A stretch of DNA of 64,000 bases from JAOUEA01 sp038249195 (GTDB lineage: Bacteria > Actinomycetota > UBA4738 > HRBIN12). The stretch's first letter is position 1. Each line of letters begins with the position of its first letter. A program made the translations under genes and the position numbers. Shown here in pieces: positions 15,016 to 23,440 of this stretch. The notes beneath the pieces are model-generated. The model was not told the DNA's origin, did not search any database, and saw only the letters and a list, made by a program, of their open reading frames with translations. The stretch spans positions 1-64,000 of the forward strand of contig JBBRWM010000004.1 in the NCBI GenBank assembly GCA_038249195.1. Direction: 5' to 3'.

Positions 15016-15159
15016 ATGGCCAAGGGAAAGCGCACCTTTCAACCGAACAACCGGCGCCGGCACAAGCGCCATGGGTTCCGCCTTCGCATGCGGACGAGGG
15101 CCGGTCGCTCCATCCTGTCCGCTCGTCGCCGCAAGGGCCGGGCCCGGCTCACGGTCTGA
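15016..15159 (+). CDS. rpmH: 50S ribosomal protein L34
   Basis: 47 residues, MAKGKRTFQPNNRRRHKRHG through LSARRRKGRARLTV, the full-length canonical L34 sequence. A small basic protein of the large ribosomal subunit. First gene of the rightward rpmH-rnpA-yidD-yidC-khpB operon. Confidence 0.97.
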   Translation: MAKGKRTFQPNNRRRHKRHGFRLRMRTRAGRSILSARRRKGRARLTV

Positions 15160-15168
15160 GCGTCGGCC

Positions 15169-15477
15169 GTGCGAGATCGACAGGTCCGCGATGTCCTCGC
15201 CAAGGGCCAGCCGGCGCACGGAAACCGGGTGGTAGTGTTTCTCGCGCCCGGCCCGGGTCGGATCGCTGTGGTCGCTTCCCGTCGGGTGGGAGGCGCCGTC
15301 GAGCGGAACCGGGCTCGGCGGATCCTGCGCGAGGCCTGGGCCCAGGTATCTCCGCAGGTCAGCGACGGTTTCGATGTCGTCCTGGTGGCTCGTGAGGCCG
15401 TGCGGGGCGCCAAGACGCAGGATCTGGTGGCCGACATGACACAGGTGCTCCGCCGGGCAGAGATGACGCGGGCGTGA
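15169..15477 (+). CDS. rnpA: Ribonuclease P protein component
   Basis: 102 residues from GTG 15169, 9 bases after rpmH. The RNase P protein signature is ERNRARRILREAW, with GRIAVVASRRVGGAV preceding it. It assists the catalytic RNA in removing tRNA 5' leaders. The N-terminus is about 10 residues shorter than typical, lacking the usual L-x-R-x-x-x-F opening helix start; no better in-frame start exists because rpmH ends just upstream. It overlaps yidD by four bases. Confidence 0.92.
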   Translation: MRDRQVRDVLAKGQPAHGNRVVVFLAPGPGRIAVVASRRVGGAVERNRARRILREAWAQVSPQVSDGFDVVLVAREAVRGAKTQDLVADMTQVLRRAEMTRA

Positions 15478-15806
15478 ACGCCCTACGTCGCGCCGCCTGG
15501 ACCCTCGGGACGCCTGTGCGCGCGGTCCTCCTTGTAGGGATCCGGCTCTATCGGGTGACGCTTTCGGGCTGGCTCGGCGGGCAGTGTCGTTTCTACCCCA
15601 CCTGTTCCCGCTACGGCGAGGACGCGATCCGCGCCCACGGCGCCCTCCGCGGATCCGCGATGGCCCTGTGGCGGATCCTGCGCTGCAATCCATACGGTGT
15701 GGGGGGCGTCGACCATGTCCCGGGACGCGAGTATGATGATGTCCTACAGAAGTCGAATGCTGCCCACTCCGATCGCCTCTCTTCGGGCGAGGAGGCTCAC
15801 GCCTAG
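15474..15806 (+). CDS. yidD: Membrane protein insertion efficiency factor YidD
   Basis: 110 residues. The conserved core is QCRFYPTCSRYGEDAI, then HGALRGSAMALWRILRCNPY and GGVDHVP, with the three conserved Cys. A small amphipathic membrane-associated protein that promotes insertion with YidC. The GTG start overlaps the rnpA stop (GTGA). The stop TAG abuts the yidC ATG. The last 25 residues are not conserved. Confidence 0.93.
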   Translation: MNALRRAAWTLGTPVRAVLLVGIRLYRVTLSGWLGGQCRFYPTCSRYGEDAIRAHGALRGSAMALWRILRCNPYGVGGVDHVPGREYDDVLQKSNAAHSDRLSSGEEAHA

Positions 15807-17087
15807 ATGCTCGGCTCCATCCCCATCGTTTCTCCGCTCTTTCAAACCCTGCTCGATGCGCTCGGATGGGTGCTGGCAACCATCTACCGGTTCGTCCCGA
15901 ACTATGGCGTCGCGATCATCATCCTGACCCTGCTGATCAAGTTCCTGCTGGTGCCGCTCGGGATCAAGCAGATCAAGTCGATGCAGCATATGCAGGCCAT
16001 CCAGCCCAGGATCAAGGAGCTCCAGAAGAAGTTCAAGGGCAACAAGGCGAAGATCCAGGAAGAAACGATGAAGCTGTACAAGGAGGCCGGGGTCAACCCG
16101 CTCGGAGGGTGCCTCCCCCTCGTGCTGCAGTTCCCGGTCCTGATCGCGATGTACGCGGTGATCCGCATGCCCACCCTCGAGCCCACCACCGACTCTGCGG
16201 GGCAGGCGGCTTACGTCGTCAAGAACAACCACCTTCCCGTCAACAGCCAGCTCTTCTTCGATGTCATCGAGCACGAGAACACCGGTGTGATCTTCGTCAA
16301 TCTCCAGTGTTCGGCCGGCCAGTCCGGAACGACCGCCGCGCTGAACGACACGGCCAAACAGCCCGTCCAGCCGGATCGTCCCCTCATCAACGGCACCGAC
16401 AACGAGCTGCTTGCGAACGTCACGTCACGCTCCACCCTCAACTGCGGCGATGCGCCTGTCGACAAGGTCCCCTACTTCCTGCTCCTTATCCTCATGATCG
16501 CCACGACGTTCTATCAGCAGCGGCAGATGACGAAAGCCGCCCCCCAGAACGCGGGCTCGAGCCAGCAACAGCAGCTTCTGAAGTTTATGCCGTTGATGTT
16601 CGGGATCTTCGGGTTCACGTTCCCGGCAGGCCTCGTCTTGTATTGGACGGTGTCCAACGGGTTCCAGATCGGCCAACAGTCGCTGCTGATGCGGGCCGGG
16701 CATATCGGTCCCGATGCGCTGGAGCGCAGGATGGCCGAACAGCGCGCCAAGAACGCGGCCAAGGCCGGAGAGCCGGAGAAGAAGGGCTTCATGGCCCGCA
16801 TGTTGGAGCAACAGCAGCGCACCGAGGACCCCAAAACGGTGAAGCCTCAACCCAAGGCCGGGAAGCCGAACACCTCTCCCCCACGGCCGTCGGCCCCCCG
16901 GCGTAAGCCGAATACGGGAGGCAACAAGGCCGGTTCGAAGGGCGGGGCGTCGGGAGCTGCGGGCGATCCGAAGAGCCGCGCCCCCAAGAAGGGGAACCCC
17001 GATGGCGGTAACACGAAGGATGGCAACCGGAAGGGCGCAGGACCCAAGAAGCGCCCGGGAGGCGGCGTCGATGACTCGGCGAGTTGA
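15807..17087 (+). CDS. yidC: Membrane protein insertase YidC/Oxa1
   Basis: 426 residues. The first membrane segment (about 15-45) is followed by the basic cytosolic hairpin IKQIKSMQHMQAIQPRIKEL, then the conserved GCLPLVLQFPVLIAMYAVI and, from about residue 228, the later membrane spans with FMPLMFGIFGFTFPAGLVLY. An extracellular loop (about 135-225) contains two Cys (LQCSAG and LNCGDA). The last 130 residues are a Lys/Pro/Gly-rich cytosolic tail that may contact ribosomes. Inserts membrane proteins with or without SecYEG. Overlaps khpB by 17 bases. Confidence 0.95.
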   Translation: MLGSIPIVSPLFQTLLDALGWVLATIYRFVPNYGVAIIILTLLIKFLLVPLGIKQIKSMQHMQAIQPRIKELQKKFKGNKAKIQEETMKLYKEAGVNPLGGCLPLVLQFPVLIAMYAVIRMPTLEPTTDSAGQAAYVVKNNHLPVNSQLFFDVIEHENTGVIFVNLQCSAGQSGTTAALNDTAKQPVQPDRPLINGTDNELLANVTSRSTLNCGDAPVDKVPYFLLLILMIATTFYQQRQMTKAAPQNAGSSQQQQLLKFMPLMFGIFGFTFPAGLVLYWTVSNGFQIGQQSLLMRAGHIGPDALERRMAEQRAKNAAKAGEPEKKGFMARMLEQQQRTEDPKTVKPQPKAGKPNTSPPRPSAPRRKPNTGGNKAGSKGGASGAAGDPKSRAPKKGNPDGGNTKDGNRKGAGPKKRPGGGVDDSAS

Positions 17088-17706
17088 ACGAAGCGGTCCA
17101 ACGGTAGACGAGGCCGTCGAGGCGGCGCTTGGGGCGCTCGGCGTCGATCGAGAGGACGCGGAGATCGAGGTCCTCGAGGCAGGGGAGGACTCCGGCGAAG
17201 CTCGGGTCCGCGTCAGCGCGCCCGAGACGGCGCCCGACGCGGAGGACCTTGAGTCCCAGGCCGATGCAGTGGCCGACTTCGTCGACGAGATGCTTGCAAG
17301 GATGGACATCGACGCGATCGCGGAGCCGGTCCGGCACGCAGACCAGGTGTACGTGGATATCATCGACGGGCCTGAAGACGACATGTCGCTCTTGATCGGA
17401 AGGCACGGTCAGACCCTGGAGGCGATCCAGGAGCTGGCGCGCATGGCGATCGGCAGACGGCTGGATCAGCGTATCCGCGTGATCGTGGATGTCGGGGACT
17501 ACCGGAAGCGGCGGGATGAGCGGCTCGCGGAGCACGCGCGAGCGGTTGCGGAGCGCGTCGCGCGCGACGGCGGCGAAGAGGAGCTCGAGGCCATGAACTC
17601 CTACGAACGAAAGCTCGTCCACGACGCCGTCGCGGCGGTGGCGGGCGTCGACACGAGCTCGCGGGGCGAGGATCCTAACCGCTACGTGGTCATCCGAGCC
17701 GTCTAG
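17071..17706 (+). CDS. khpB: KhpB/Jag-type RNA-binding protein
   Basis: 211 residues from ATG 17071, inside the 3' end of yidC; the open frame begins earlier but that part is antisense-like YidC tail. An N-terminal Jag_N-like acidic segment (TVDEAVEAALGALGVDREDA) precedes a KH domain with the G-x-x-G loop IGRHGQTLEAIQELAR and a C-terminal R3H motif MNSYERKLVHDAVA. Jag proteins bind RNA and link envelope growth to division in Gram-positives. Order yidC-jag-rsmG-parA is conserved. Confidence 0.92.
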   Translation: MTRRVERSGPTVDEAVEAALGALGVDREDAEIEVLEAGEDSGEARVRVSAPETAPDAEDLESQADAVADFVDEMLARMDIDAIAEPVRHADQVYVDIIDGPEDDMSLLIGRHGQTLEAIQELARMAIGRRLDQRIRVIVDVGDYRKRRDERLAEHARAVAERVARDGGEEELEAMNSYERKLVHDAVAAVAGVDTSSRGEDPNRYVVIRAV

Positions 17707-17765
17707 CGAGGCAATGGTCGCGCGGCGATCTCCGAGCGCAGCGGGGTCGGATCGGGCTTGGAGCC

Positions 17766-18383
17766 ATGTTTCACGTGAAACATGAGGGTTGGGGAGAAGG
17801 CGGCGAGCGGGTGGGCGTTCCCCTGTCTGCGGCCGCGGCCGAGCAGCTCGCCATCTACGAGCGGCTGCTCATCGAGCGCGGTGGACCGATGGGGCTCGTG
17901 GCTCGGAACGACCTGACCCGCATCCGCGAGCGGCATATCCTCGACAGCCTGCGCGCCGCGCGCCTCGTCGATGTCGGGACCCGGTCGGGGTATGACCTCG
18001 GTTCCGGCGGCGGTCTCCCCGGTGTCGTGCTCGCCATCGCACGTCCGGAGCTCGAGCTGTCCCTCGTGGAGGTCCGTCGGAACCGGGCAGACTTCCTCCG
18101 AGACGCCGTTGAGGAGCTCGACCTGAGGAGGGTCCATGTCTATGCCCGGCGGGCGGAGACCCTCCGAGAACGGCGAGACGTGTGCTTCGCGAGGGCCTTC
18201 GCCCCGATACGCGAGGCCTGGGTCGCGTCGGAGCGGGTGCTGGGCGATGGAGGTCGGTTGATCTATTGGGCCGGCCGAAGCTTCCACGCCGGCCGGGACG
18301 TGCCCGAGGGCCTCACGGCCGTGATCCATCGCTCCGAGGGGCTCCCCGGGGCGGGCGCGCTGGTCGAGTTGCGTCGTCCCTAG
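17766..18383 (+). CDS. rsmG: 16S rRNA (guanine-527-N7) methyltransferase
   Basis: 205 residues if started at ATG 17766. The SAM-binding motif is YDLGSGGGLPGVVLAIARPE, preceded by IRERHILDSLRAARL; both are characteristic of RsmG/GidB. It methylates G527 in the small-subunit rRNA. The first codons are the parS site, and GGAG is only two bases from the ATG. A GTG at 17811 with GGAGAAGG about 12 bases upstream (VGVPLSAAAAEQL) is a plausible real start that would leave parS just outside the gene. Followed by parA. Confidence 0.93.
   Translation: MFHVKHEGWGEGGERVGVPLSAAAAEQLAIYERLLIERGGPMGLVARNDLTRIRERHILDSLRAARLVDVGTRSGYDLGSGGGLPGVVLAIARPELELSLVEVRRNRADFLRDAVEELDLRRVHVYARRAETLRERRDVCFARAFAPIREAWVASERVLGDGGRLIYWAGRSFHAGRDVPEGLTAVIHRSEGLPGAGALVELRRP
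17767..17782. promoter_or_regulatory. parS centromere site
   Basis: TGTTTCACGTGAAACA is a perfect 16-bp palindrome identical to the consensus parS bound by chromosomal ParB. It overlaps the ATG of rsmG and encodes residues FHVKH. It lies about 0.7 kb from parA and 3 kb from the dnaA region, where origin-proximal parS sites cluster. I saw no second copy in the window. Confidence 0.95.
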
Positions 18384-18433
18384 AAGCACCTCGCCTCTCG
18401 AGCCGGAGCGAGGCTCGTTTTCCCCCGTTTGGC

Positions 18434-18461
18434 TTGCATGGTCCCAGGCGGTCGCTATCAT
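18434..18461 (+). promoter_or_regulatory. parA: parA promoter (leaderless configuration)
   Basis: TTGCAT (18434-18439), 16 bases, TATCAT (18456-18461). The GTG start at 18471 follows ten bases after the -10, and no ribosome binding site is present, so transcription would begin at or next to the start codon. Confidence 0.5.
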
Positions 18462-18470
18462 GACCCTGCA

Positions 18471-20000
18471 GTGACCATCGGCCCTTCCGGCGCCAGCGCC
18501 GCCCAGCGTTCCAGTCCCTCGCCTTCCCCCTCGAAGGGCGGAGCGTCGGCGCCCGCCAAGGCCCGGCGGACCAAGCGCAAACCCCAGCCCGTGGTCCCCG
18601 AGACGCCCGGCGAGGCGCGGATCATCGCCATCGCCAACCAGAAGGGCGGCGTTGGGAAATCGACCACGGCTGTCAGCCTGGGCGCCGCCCTTGCCGACAT
18701 CGGGTACCGGGTCCTCGTCGTCGATCTCGACCCCCAGGGAAACGCGTCCACAGGGATGGGGATCCGCCACGAAGCCCGAGAGATCACCGTCTACGACGTC
18801 GTGGTTGCCGAGGCGCCGGTCACGGAGGCGATCGTGCAGACACCCGTGGAGCGCCTCCACGCCATCCCCTCGACCATCGACCTGGCCGGTGCGGAGATCG
18901 AATTGGTCAGCCAGTTCTCGCGCGAAGGCCGCCTGAAGAAGGCATTGGGGGACGTGCGAGAGGGGATGTATGACTTCATCCTCATGGACTGCCCACCGTC
19001 GTTGGGACTTCTTACGGTGAACGCGCTCACTGCCGCTGAGGAGCTCATCGTGCCCATCCAGTGCGAGTACTACGCGCTGGAGGGGCTGGGGCAACTCCTG
19101 CGCAACGTCTCGCTTGTTCAGCAGAACATCAACCCGGGCCTCCGCCTGAGCGGCATCGTGATGACGATGTTCGACCCCCGCACCAAGTTGTCGGAGCAGG
19201 TGGTCCAAGAGGTGCGCAACTATTTCGACGATCTCGTCTACGACGTGATCATCCCCCGAACCGTCCGGCTGTCGGAGGCTCCCGGCTACGGTCAGCCCAT
19301 CACGGTCTACGACCCCCGATCAAAGGGGGCGGAGAGCTACCGAGAGCTTGCCCGGGAGGTCGCCGTGCGCCCGCCGCCTTCCGAGCCGATGCCCATCTAC
19401 GAAGACCTGCCTACGGTCGTGATCCCCGCGGCGGACAACCACCTCGCTCGAGGCGCGCCAGAGGAGGAGGACCTCGACGAGGTCCCGACCGTGCACGCGA
19501 TCGAGGCCGAAGCCGGGGCCGACGCACAGGCGGCCGCCACGACGGAGGTGGAGGACGCATTCGAGTCGGAGGCCGCGGCCGAGGAAGTGACCGATGCGGT
19601 AGATGCGGCCGTGGCCGACGCAGACCTCGCGGAGGACCCTGGCGAGTCGGTCACCCCGCCGATCGAACCCGGGGGCGCACCCGGATCCCTTCCCGATGCC
19701 GCATCCGGCCCGGGAAACGGGGAGGATGAACTGTGGGACGAGGTGGACGATGGGGAAACGCCGGCGCCTCGGGTCCAGCCACCTTCATCGCCCGAGCCAC
19801 CCGGGCACCTTCCCGAACGACGGGTGGTCGTCATCGACGAGGATACCGACCCGGCGTCCTCCTCCTCCGCAAGGCCTCCGGGCCGCGCCCCCGCCGAGGC
19901 GACCCCGCAGCAGGCCGTCGCCGACATCGGGGCAACGCTCGAGGACGAGAACGGGGAACCCAAGCGCCGATGGCGACTGTTCCGCAAGGGAGGCGAGTGA
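18471..20000 (+). CDS. parA: Chromosome partitioning ATPase ParA (Soj) with long acidic tail
   Basis: 509 residues from GTG 18471. Residues 1-45 are a Ser/Pro/Lys-rich leader. The deviant Walker A ATPase core covers about 46-300: IIAIANQKGGVGKSTTAVSL, VVDLDPQGNASTGMG, FILMDCPPSLGLLTVNAL. ParA forms an ATP-dependent gradient on the nucleoid that moves ParB-parS complexes. Residues about 300-509 are an unusual low-complexity extension, rich in Glu, Asp, Ala and Pro, ending in a basic EPKRRWRLFRKGGE. Typical Soj proteins are 250-330 residues, so the tail is exceptional. The stop overlaps the parB ATG (TGATG). Confidence 0.95.
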   Translation: MTIGPSGASAAQRSSPSPSPSKGGASAPAKARRTKRKPQPVVPETPGEARIIAIANQKGGVGKSTTAVSLGAALADIGYRVLVVDLDPQGNASTGMGIRHEAREITVYDVVVAEAPVTEAIVQTPVERLHAIPSTIDLAGAEIELVSQFSREGRLKKALGDVREGMYDFILMDCPPSLGLLTVNALTAAEELIVPIQCEYYALEGLGQLLRNVSLVQQNINPGLRLSGIVMTMFDPRTKLSEQVVQEVRNYFDDLVYDVIIPRTVRLSEAPGYGQPITVYDPRSKGAESYRELAREVAVRPPPSEPMPIYEDLPTVVIPAADNHLARGAPEEEDLDEVPTVHAIEAEAGADAQAAATTEVEDAFESEAAAEEVTDAVDAAVADADLAEDPGESVTPPIEPGGAPGSLPDAASGPGNGEDELWDEVDDGETPAPRVQPPSSPEPPGHLPERRVVVIDEDTDPASSSSARPPGRAPAEATPQQAVADIGATLEDENGEPKRRWRLFRKGGE

Positions 20001-20890
20001 TGTCGAAACGAGGCGGGCTGGGTCGAGGGCTGTCCGCGCTGATCCCCGGTGCGCCGGAAGCCGGCGAGCCGGGATCCGGACTGATCGAGGCGCCCGTCAA
20101 CGCGATCGCGCCGAACCCAAAGCAGCCGCGCACCCACTGGGACGCGGAAGAGATCGGCGCCCTCGCCGCGTCGATCCGCGAGGTGGGCATCTTGCAGCCC
20201 ATCGTGGTTCGTCGAGCCGAACACGGCTTCGAGCTCGTGGCAGGGGAGCGCCGACTCCGTGCGGCGAAGGTTGCCGGCCTCGCCACCGTCCCGGCGGTCC
20301 TGCGCGACACCCACGATGCAGACCTGCTCCGCGAGGCACTCATCGAGAACATCCATCGCCAGGACCTGGGCCCGATCGAACTCGCTGAAGCGTTCCGTCA
20401 GTTACTCGAGGAGCTCGGGCTCAAACAGGAAGAGCTCGCCGAACGGGTCGGCGTGTCGCGCTCGCAGATCGCGAACACGATCCGCCTCCTTCAGCTTCCG
20501 CTCGATTCTCAGCAGCTGCTGTCCGATGGGAAGATCCAGTCCGGCCACGCCCGAGCCCTGCTGAGCCTGGGGGACGCCGACGCGCAGAACGCCCTGGCCT
20601 TGCGGATCGCCGCCGAGGATCTGTCGGTCCGCGAGACCGAAGAGCTCGTGCGTCGCTACGTGGATGGCCCTTCAGAGAAGCGAGCCAAGAGCGCCGGCGA
20701 ACCTGGAGGTTCCACCGAGGTGGGCTTGGCCGAGGTCGAGGAGATCCTCTCCGAACAACTCGCCACCCGCGTCCAGATCCAGATGGGCAAGAAGCGGGGC
20801 CGGGTCATCATCGAGTTCGGCTCCGCGGACGATCTGGAGCGCATCGTCTCCGAGATCGTGGGTTCGGGACCCGGCCTTTCTCCCGACTGA
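20000..20890 (+). CDS. parB: ParB/Spo0J-type CTP-dependent partition protein
   Basis: 296 residues, MSKRGGLGRGLSALIPGAPE. The N-terminal CTPase domain has the C-motif ELVAGERRLRAAKVAG and ENIHRQDLGPIELAEAF. The central helix-turn-helix (LKQEELAERVGVSRSQIAN) reads parS. The C-terminal dimerisation domain is IQMGKKRGRVIIEFGSADDL. Loads on parS at 17767 and spreads as a CTP-gated clamp. Translationally coupled to parA. Confidence 0.96.
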   Translation: MSKRGGLGRGLSALIPGAPEAGEPGSGLIEAPVNAIAPNPKQPRTHWDAEEIGALAASIREVGILQPIVVRRAEHGFELVAGERRLRAAKVAGLATVPAVLRDTHDADLLREALIENIHRQDLGPIELAEAFRQLLEELGLKQEELAERVGVSRSQIANTIRLLQLPLDSQQLLSDGKIQSGHARALLSLGDADAQNALALRIAAEDLSVRETEELVRRYVDGPSEKRAKSAGEPGGSTEVGLAEVEEILSEQLATRVQIQMGKKRGRVIIEFGSADDLERIVSEIVGSGPGLSPD

Positions 20891-20895
20891 GCTCC

Positions 20896-21831
20896 TCAGG
20901 CCCGGGCGGCCGCCGATCGTAGGACGCGGTCACACAATTCGTCGAGCGCCATCCCCGCGGCACGCGCGGCCAACGGGAGCAGGCTCGTCTCGGTCATCCC
21001 AGGCGAGACGTTCACCTCGAGGACCCAAGGGATGCCCTCGTCGTCCACGATGAGATCGACACGCGTGACGTCCCGGGTCCCGAGCGCGTCGGCCGCGCGA
21101 AGCGCTTCGACAGCGCACGCCTCGGCGGCGTCCGCAGGCAGGCGGGCCGGGGCGAAGTACTCCGTGGCACCGGCCGTGTAGCGGGCTGCATAGTCGTAGC
21201 GGCCGCTCTTGGGCTCGATCTCCACCAACGGCAAGGGTTCGCTGGGCGTGCCGACGAGTCCCGCCGCGATCTCGGTGCCCTCGACCTTCGCTTCGATGAT
21301 AACGGCGCCGCTGAACGCGAGGGCCCCCATGACGGCGTTCGGCAGGTCGGCCGCCTGCTCGACGACCCCGACGCCGAGCGCGGACCCGCTGCGCGACGGT
21401 TTGACGACGCAGGGCAGCCCGATCCGCTCCAAGGCGACGTCGAGCGCCGCCCCCGCCCCAAGATCTCGCAGCGCCGAACCCTCGATGGCGACCCACGCGG
21501 GCGTCGCGACCCCCGCGCGGGCGAGCGCGTCCTTGGCGAGGACCTTGTCGAAGGCCACTTCGCAGTCGAACGCCGCCGTGCCGGTATACGCGACCTGGAG
21601 GAGGTCGAGCAGCCGCTGGACGGTACCGTCTTCTCCCTCCTTGCCGTGCAGCGTGAGATAGCACACGTCCGGCCCCAACGAACGCAGGGCCTCGACGAGC
21701 GGGGACTCTGCAGGGTCGATCAGGCGAGCATCGTTCCCTCGTCCGTTGAGTGACACCATCACACGGTGCCCACTCCTGAGTGAGACCTCGCGTTCGGGTG
21801 TTCGACCGCCGGCGAGGACCGCCACCCTCAT
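20896..21831 (-). CDS. D-alanine--D-alanine ligase-type ATP-grasp enzyme
   Basis: 311 residues from ATG 21831 (RVAVLAGGRTPEREVSLRSG), which matches the Ddl N-terminus. The ATP-grasp body has KVLAKDALARAGVATPAW, LPCVVKPSRSGSALGVGVV, and the metal- and ligand-binding end RVDLIVDDEGIPWVLEVNVS followed by PGMTETS. Makes the D-Ala-D-Ala dipeptide for peptidoglycan, or a related dipeptide. The ATG overlaps the stop of the aminotransferase upstream (ATGA), so the two probably function together. The long frame extending to 22455 is antisense. Genuine Ddl enzymes are slightly longer, so specificity is not certain. Confidence 0.85.
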   Translation of the reverse strand: MRVAVLAGGRTPEREVSLRSGHRVMVSLNGRGNDARLIDPAESPLVEALRSLGPDVCYLTLHGKEGEDGTVQRLLDLLQVAYTGTAAFDCEVAFDKVLAKDALARAGVATPAWVAIEGSALRDLGAGAALDVALERIGLPCVVKPSRSGSALGVGVVEQAADLPNAVMGALAFSGAVIIEAKVEGTEIAAGLVGTPSEPLPLVEIEPKSGRYDYAARYTAGATEYFAPARLPADAAEACAVEALRAADALGTRDVTRVDLIVDDEGIPWVLEVNVSPGMTETSLLPLAARAAGMALDELCDRVLRSAAARA

Positions 21832-23054
21832 GGATGCAGGCTCCGATACAGATGCTCCTCGTCGCTCAGGAGCTCGCCCAGACGCCCGATGCCTTCGCGG
21901 ATCCGCTCGGGCGAGGGGTAGCTGAACGCCAAGCGCATCTGGTTGCCTCCCCGCCCGTCGGGGTAGAACGCGGTCCCGGGGACGTAGGCGACGCGACGTT
22001 CCACGGCGGCCGCGAGCATCGCGCGCGCGTCCAGCCATGACGGGAGCGTCACCCACACGTAGAAGCCTCCGGCGGGATTCGTCCAAACCGCCCCGGACGG
22101 AAAGGCCTCGCCGAGCGCCTCGAGCATCGTGTCCCGGCGAGCACGATACGTCTCGACGAGGGTCGCGAGGTTCACGCGCCAGCGCTCCCCGGCGAAATAG
22201 CGATCGGTCAACAACATGTTGAGGGATGAGCCGCACAGGTCGGCCGCCTCCTTCGCCAGGATGAGGCGTTGCACGACCGACTGCTCGGCGAGCGCCCACC
22301 CGACGCGAACGCCGGGGGAGAAGACCTTGGATACCGTACCGACGTAGATGACGTTGTCGGGGTCGAGGGTCCGAAGCGCCGGGAGCGGTTCCCCCTCGAA
22401 CCGGAGCATACCGTAAGGGTTGTCCTCGATGATCGGTACGGCGGCCTCCCGGCACAGAGCCACCAGGCGTTCCCGGCGCGAGTATGATAACGTCACGCCG
22501 GAGGGGTTGCCGAAGTTCGGACAGGTATAGACGAACTTCGGCCGGTCGCCGCGGACGAACGCCTCCTCCAGCTGATCGACGATCATGCCCTCCTCATCGA
22601 GATCGATCTGGAGGTAGCGAGGCTCGTAGGCGCCGAACGCGGTGAGCGCCCCAACGTAGGCTGGCGCCTCCACGGCCACGAGATCGCCAGGGTCGATGAA
22701 GATCTTGCCCGTGAGGTCCAGCGCCTGCTGCGCGCCGGTGGTGATCACCATGTCCTCTGGGTCCGCAGAAACGGATTCTTCGGCCATCAACCCGGCCATC
22801 CGCTCGCGCAAGCCCGGGTCGCCTTGGCCGCCGCCGTACTGCAACGCCTGGGACCCGCGCTCGTCGAACACCTCGTGGATGACGTCGAGGAGGTCGCCGG
22901 AGGGCAGGGCTTCGACGTAGGGCATGCCCCCTGCCAGCGAAACCACCTCGGGGCGCGAAGCCACGGCGAACAGGGCGCGAACCTCCGAGGCCGACATCCC
23001 GGCGGTGCGAGCCGCGTAGCGGTCGACGAAACGATCGATCGAGAACTCGGCCAT
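21828..23054 (-). CDS. PLP-dependent class I aminotransferase (2-aminoadipate aminotransferase-like)
   Basis: 408 residues. A fold-type I aminotransferase of the LysN/MocR C-domain group: VSLAGGMPYVEALP, QYGGGQGDPGLRERMA, FVYTCPNFGNPSG (substrate-binding Asn), IIEDNPYGMLRF and the PLP-binding Lys in YVGTVSKVFSPGVRVGW. No N-terminal wHTH, so it is an enzyme and not a MocR regulator. Coupled to the Ddl-like gene downstream. An aminotransferase lies near parB in many actinobacteria. The amino donor cannot be read from sequence. Confidence 0.88.
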   Translation of the reverse strand: MAEFSIDRFVDRYAARTAGMSASEVRALFAVASRPEVVSLAGGMPYVEALPSGDLLDVIHEVFDERGSQALQYGGGQGDPGLRERMAGLMAEESVSADPEDMVITTGAQQALDLTGKIFIDPGDLVAVEAPAYVGALTAFGAYEPRYLQIDLDEEGMIVDQLEEAFVRGDRPKFVYTCPNFGNPSGVTLSYSRRERLVALCREAAVPIIEDNPYGMLRFEGEPLPALRTLDPDNVIYVGTVSKVFSPGVRVGWALAEQSVVQRLILAKEAADLCGSSLNMLLTDRYFAGERWRVNLATLVETYRARRDTMLEALGEAFPSGAVWTNPAGGFYVWVTLPSWLDARAMLAAAVERRVAYVPGTAFYPDGRGGNQMRLAFSYPSPERIREGIGRLGELLSDEEHLYRSLHP

Positions 23055-23102
23055 GGGAAGTGAGCCAAGCCTAGCAGCGGCGCTTGCCGCCCCGATCGCC
23101 GC

Positions 23103-23393
23103 TCATACAGGGGGTGGGGGCAACGAGCCCCGCGGTACGGGCGGTGGCAGCGGAGGCTCGGCGCCGTCTCCACCGGCCTTCGCGGAGGCCCGAGCGGCCT
23201 GATCCGGCCGCCCTGCCAGGAGGTAGATGATCGCCCCGATGATGCCGAGCAGCACGATGACGACGACCCAGATCACCTTCGTCCCCGACTTGAAGTACCG
23301 GTCGTCGGGCACGCGGATGCAGTCGATCAACGCCCAGATCCACAGCGCCAAGAAGGCGACCCAGACGATCACGAGGGCCCCACCGGCACGCAT
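23103..23393 (-). CDS. Small PLDc_N-type membrane protein
   Basis: 96 residues from ATG 23393 (MRAGGALVIVWVAFLALWIW). Two membrane segments (about 5-22 and 38-60) flank ALIDCIRVPDDRYFKSGTKV, then IWVVVIVLLGIIGAIIYLL, the pattern of the phospholipase D-nuclease N-terminal domain. That domain occurs alone in many actinobacteria as a membrane anchor with no enzyme attached. The C-terminus is Pro-rich. Function unknown. Confidence 0.75.
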   Translation of the reverse strand: MRAGGALVIVWVAFLALWIWALIDCIRVPDDRYFKSGTKVIWVVVIVLLGIIGAIIYLLAGRPDQAARASAKAGGDGAEPPLPPPVPRGSLPPPPV

Positions 23394-23440
23394 CGACGTG
23401 ATGCTCACACGCCTCGGCGCCGGCCGCAAGGACGCGGCGC

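Noticed and set aside
20896..22455. Long Ddl-like frame of 519 residues
   Set aside because: The first 208 residues are out-of-frame aminotransferase; Ddl homology starts at ATG 21831.
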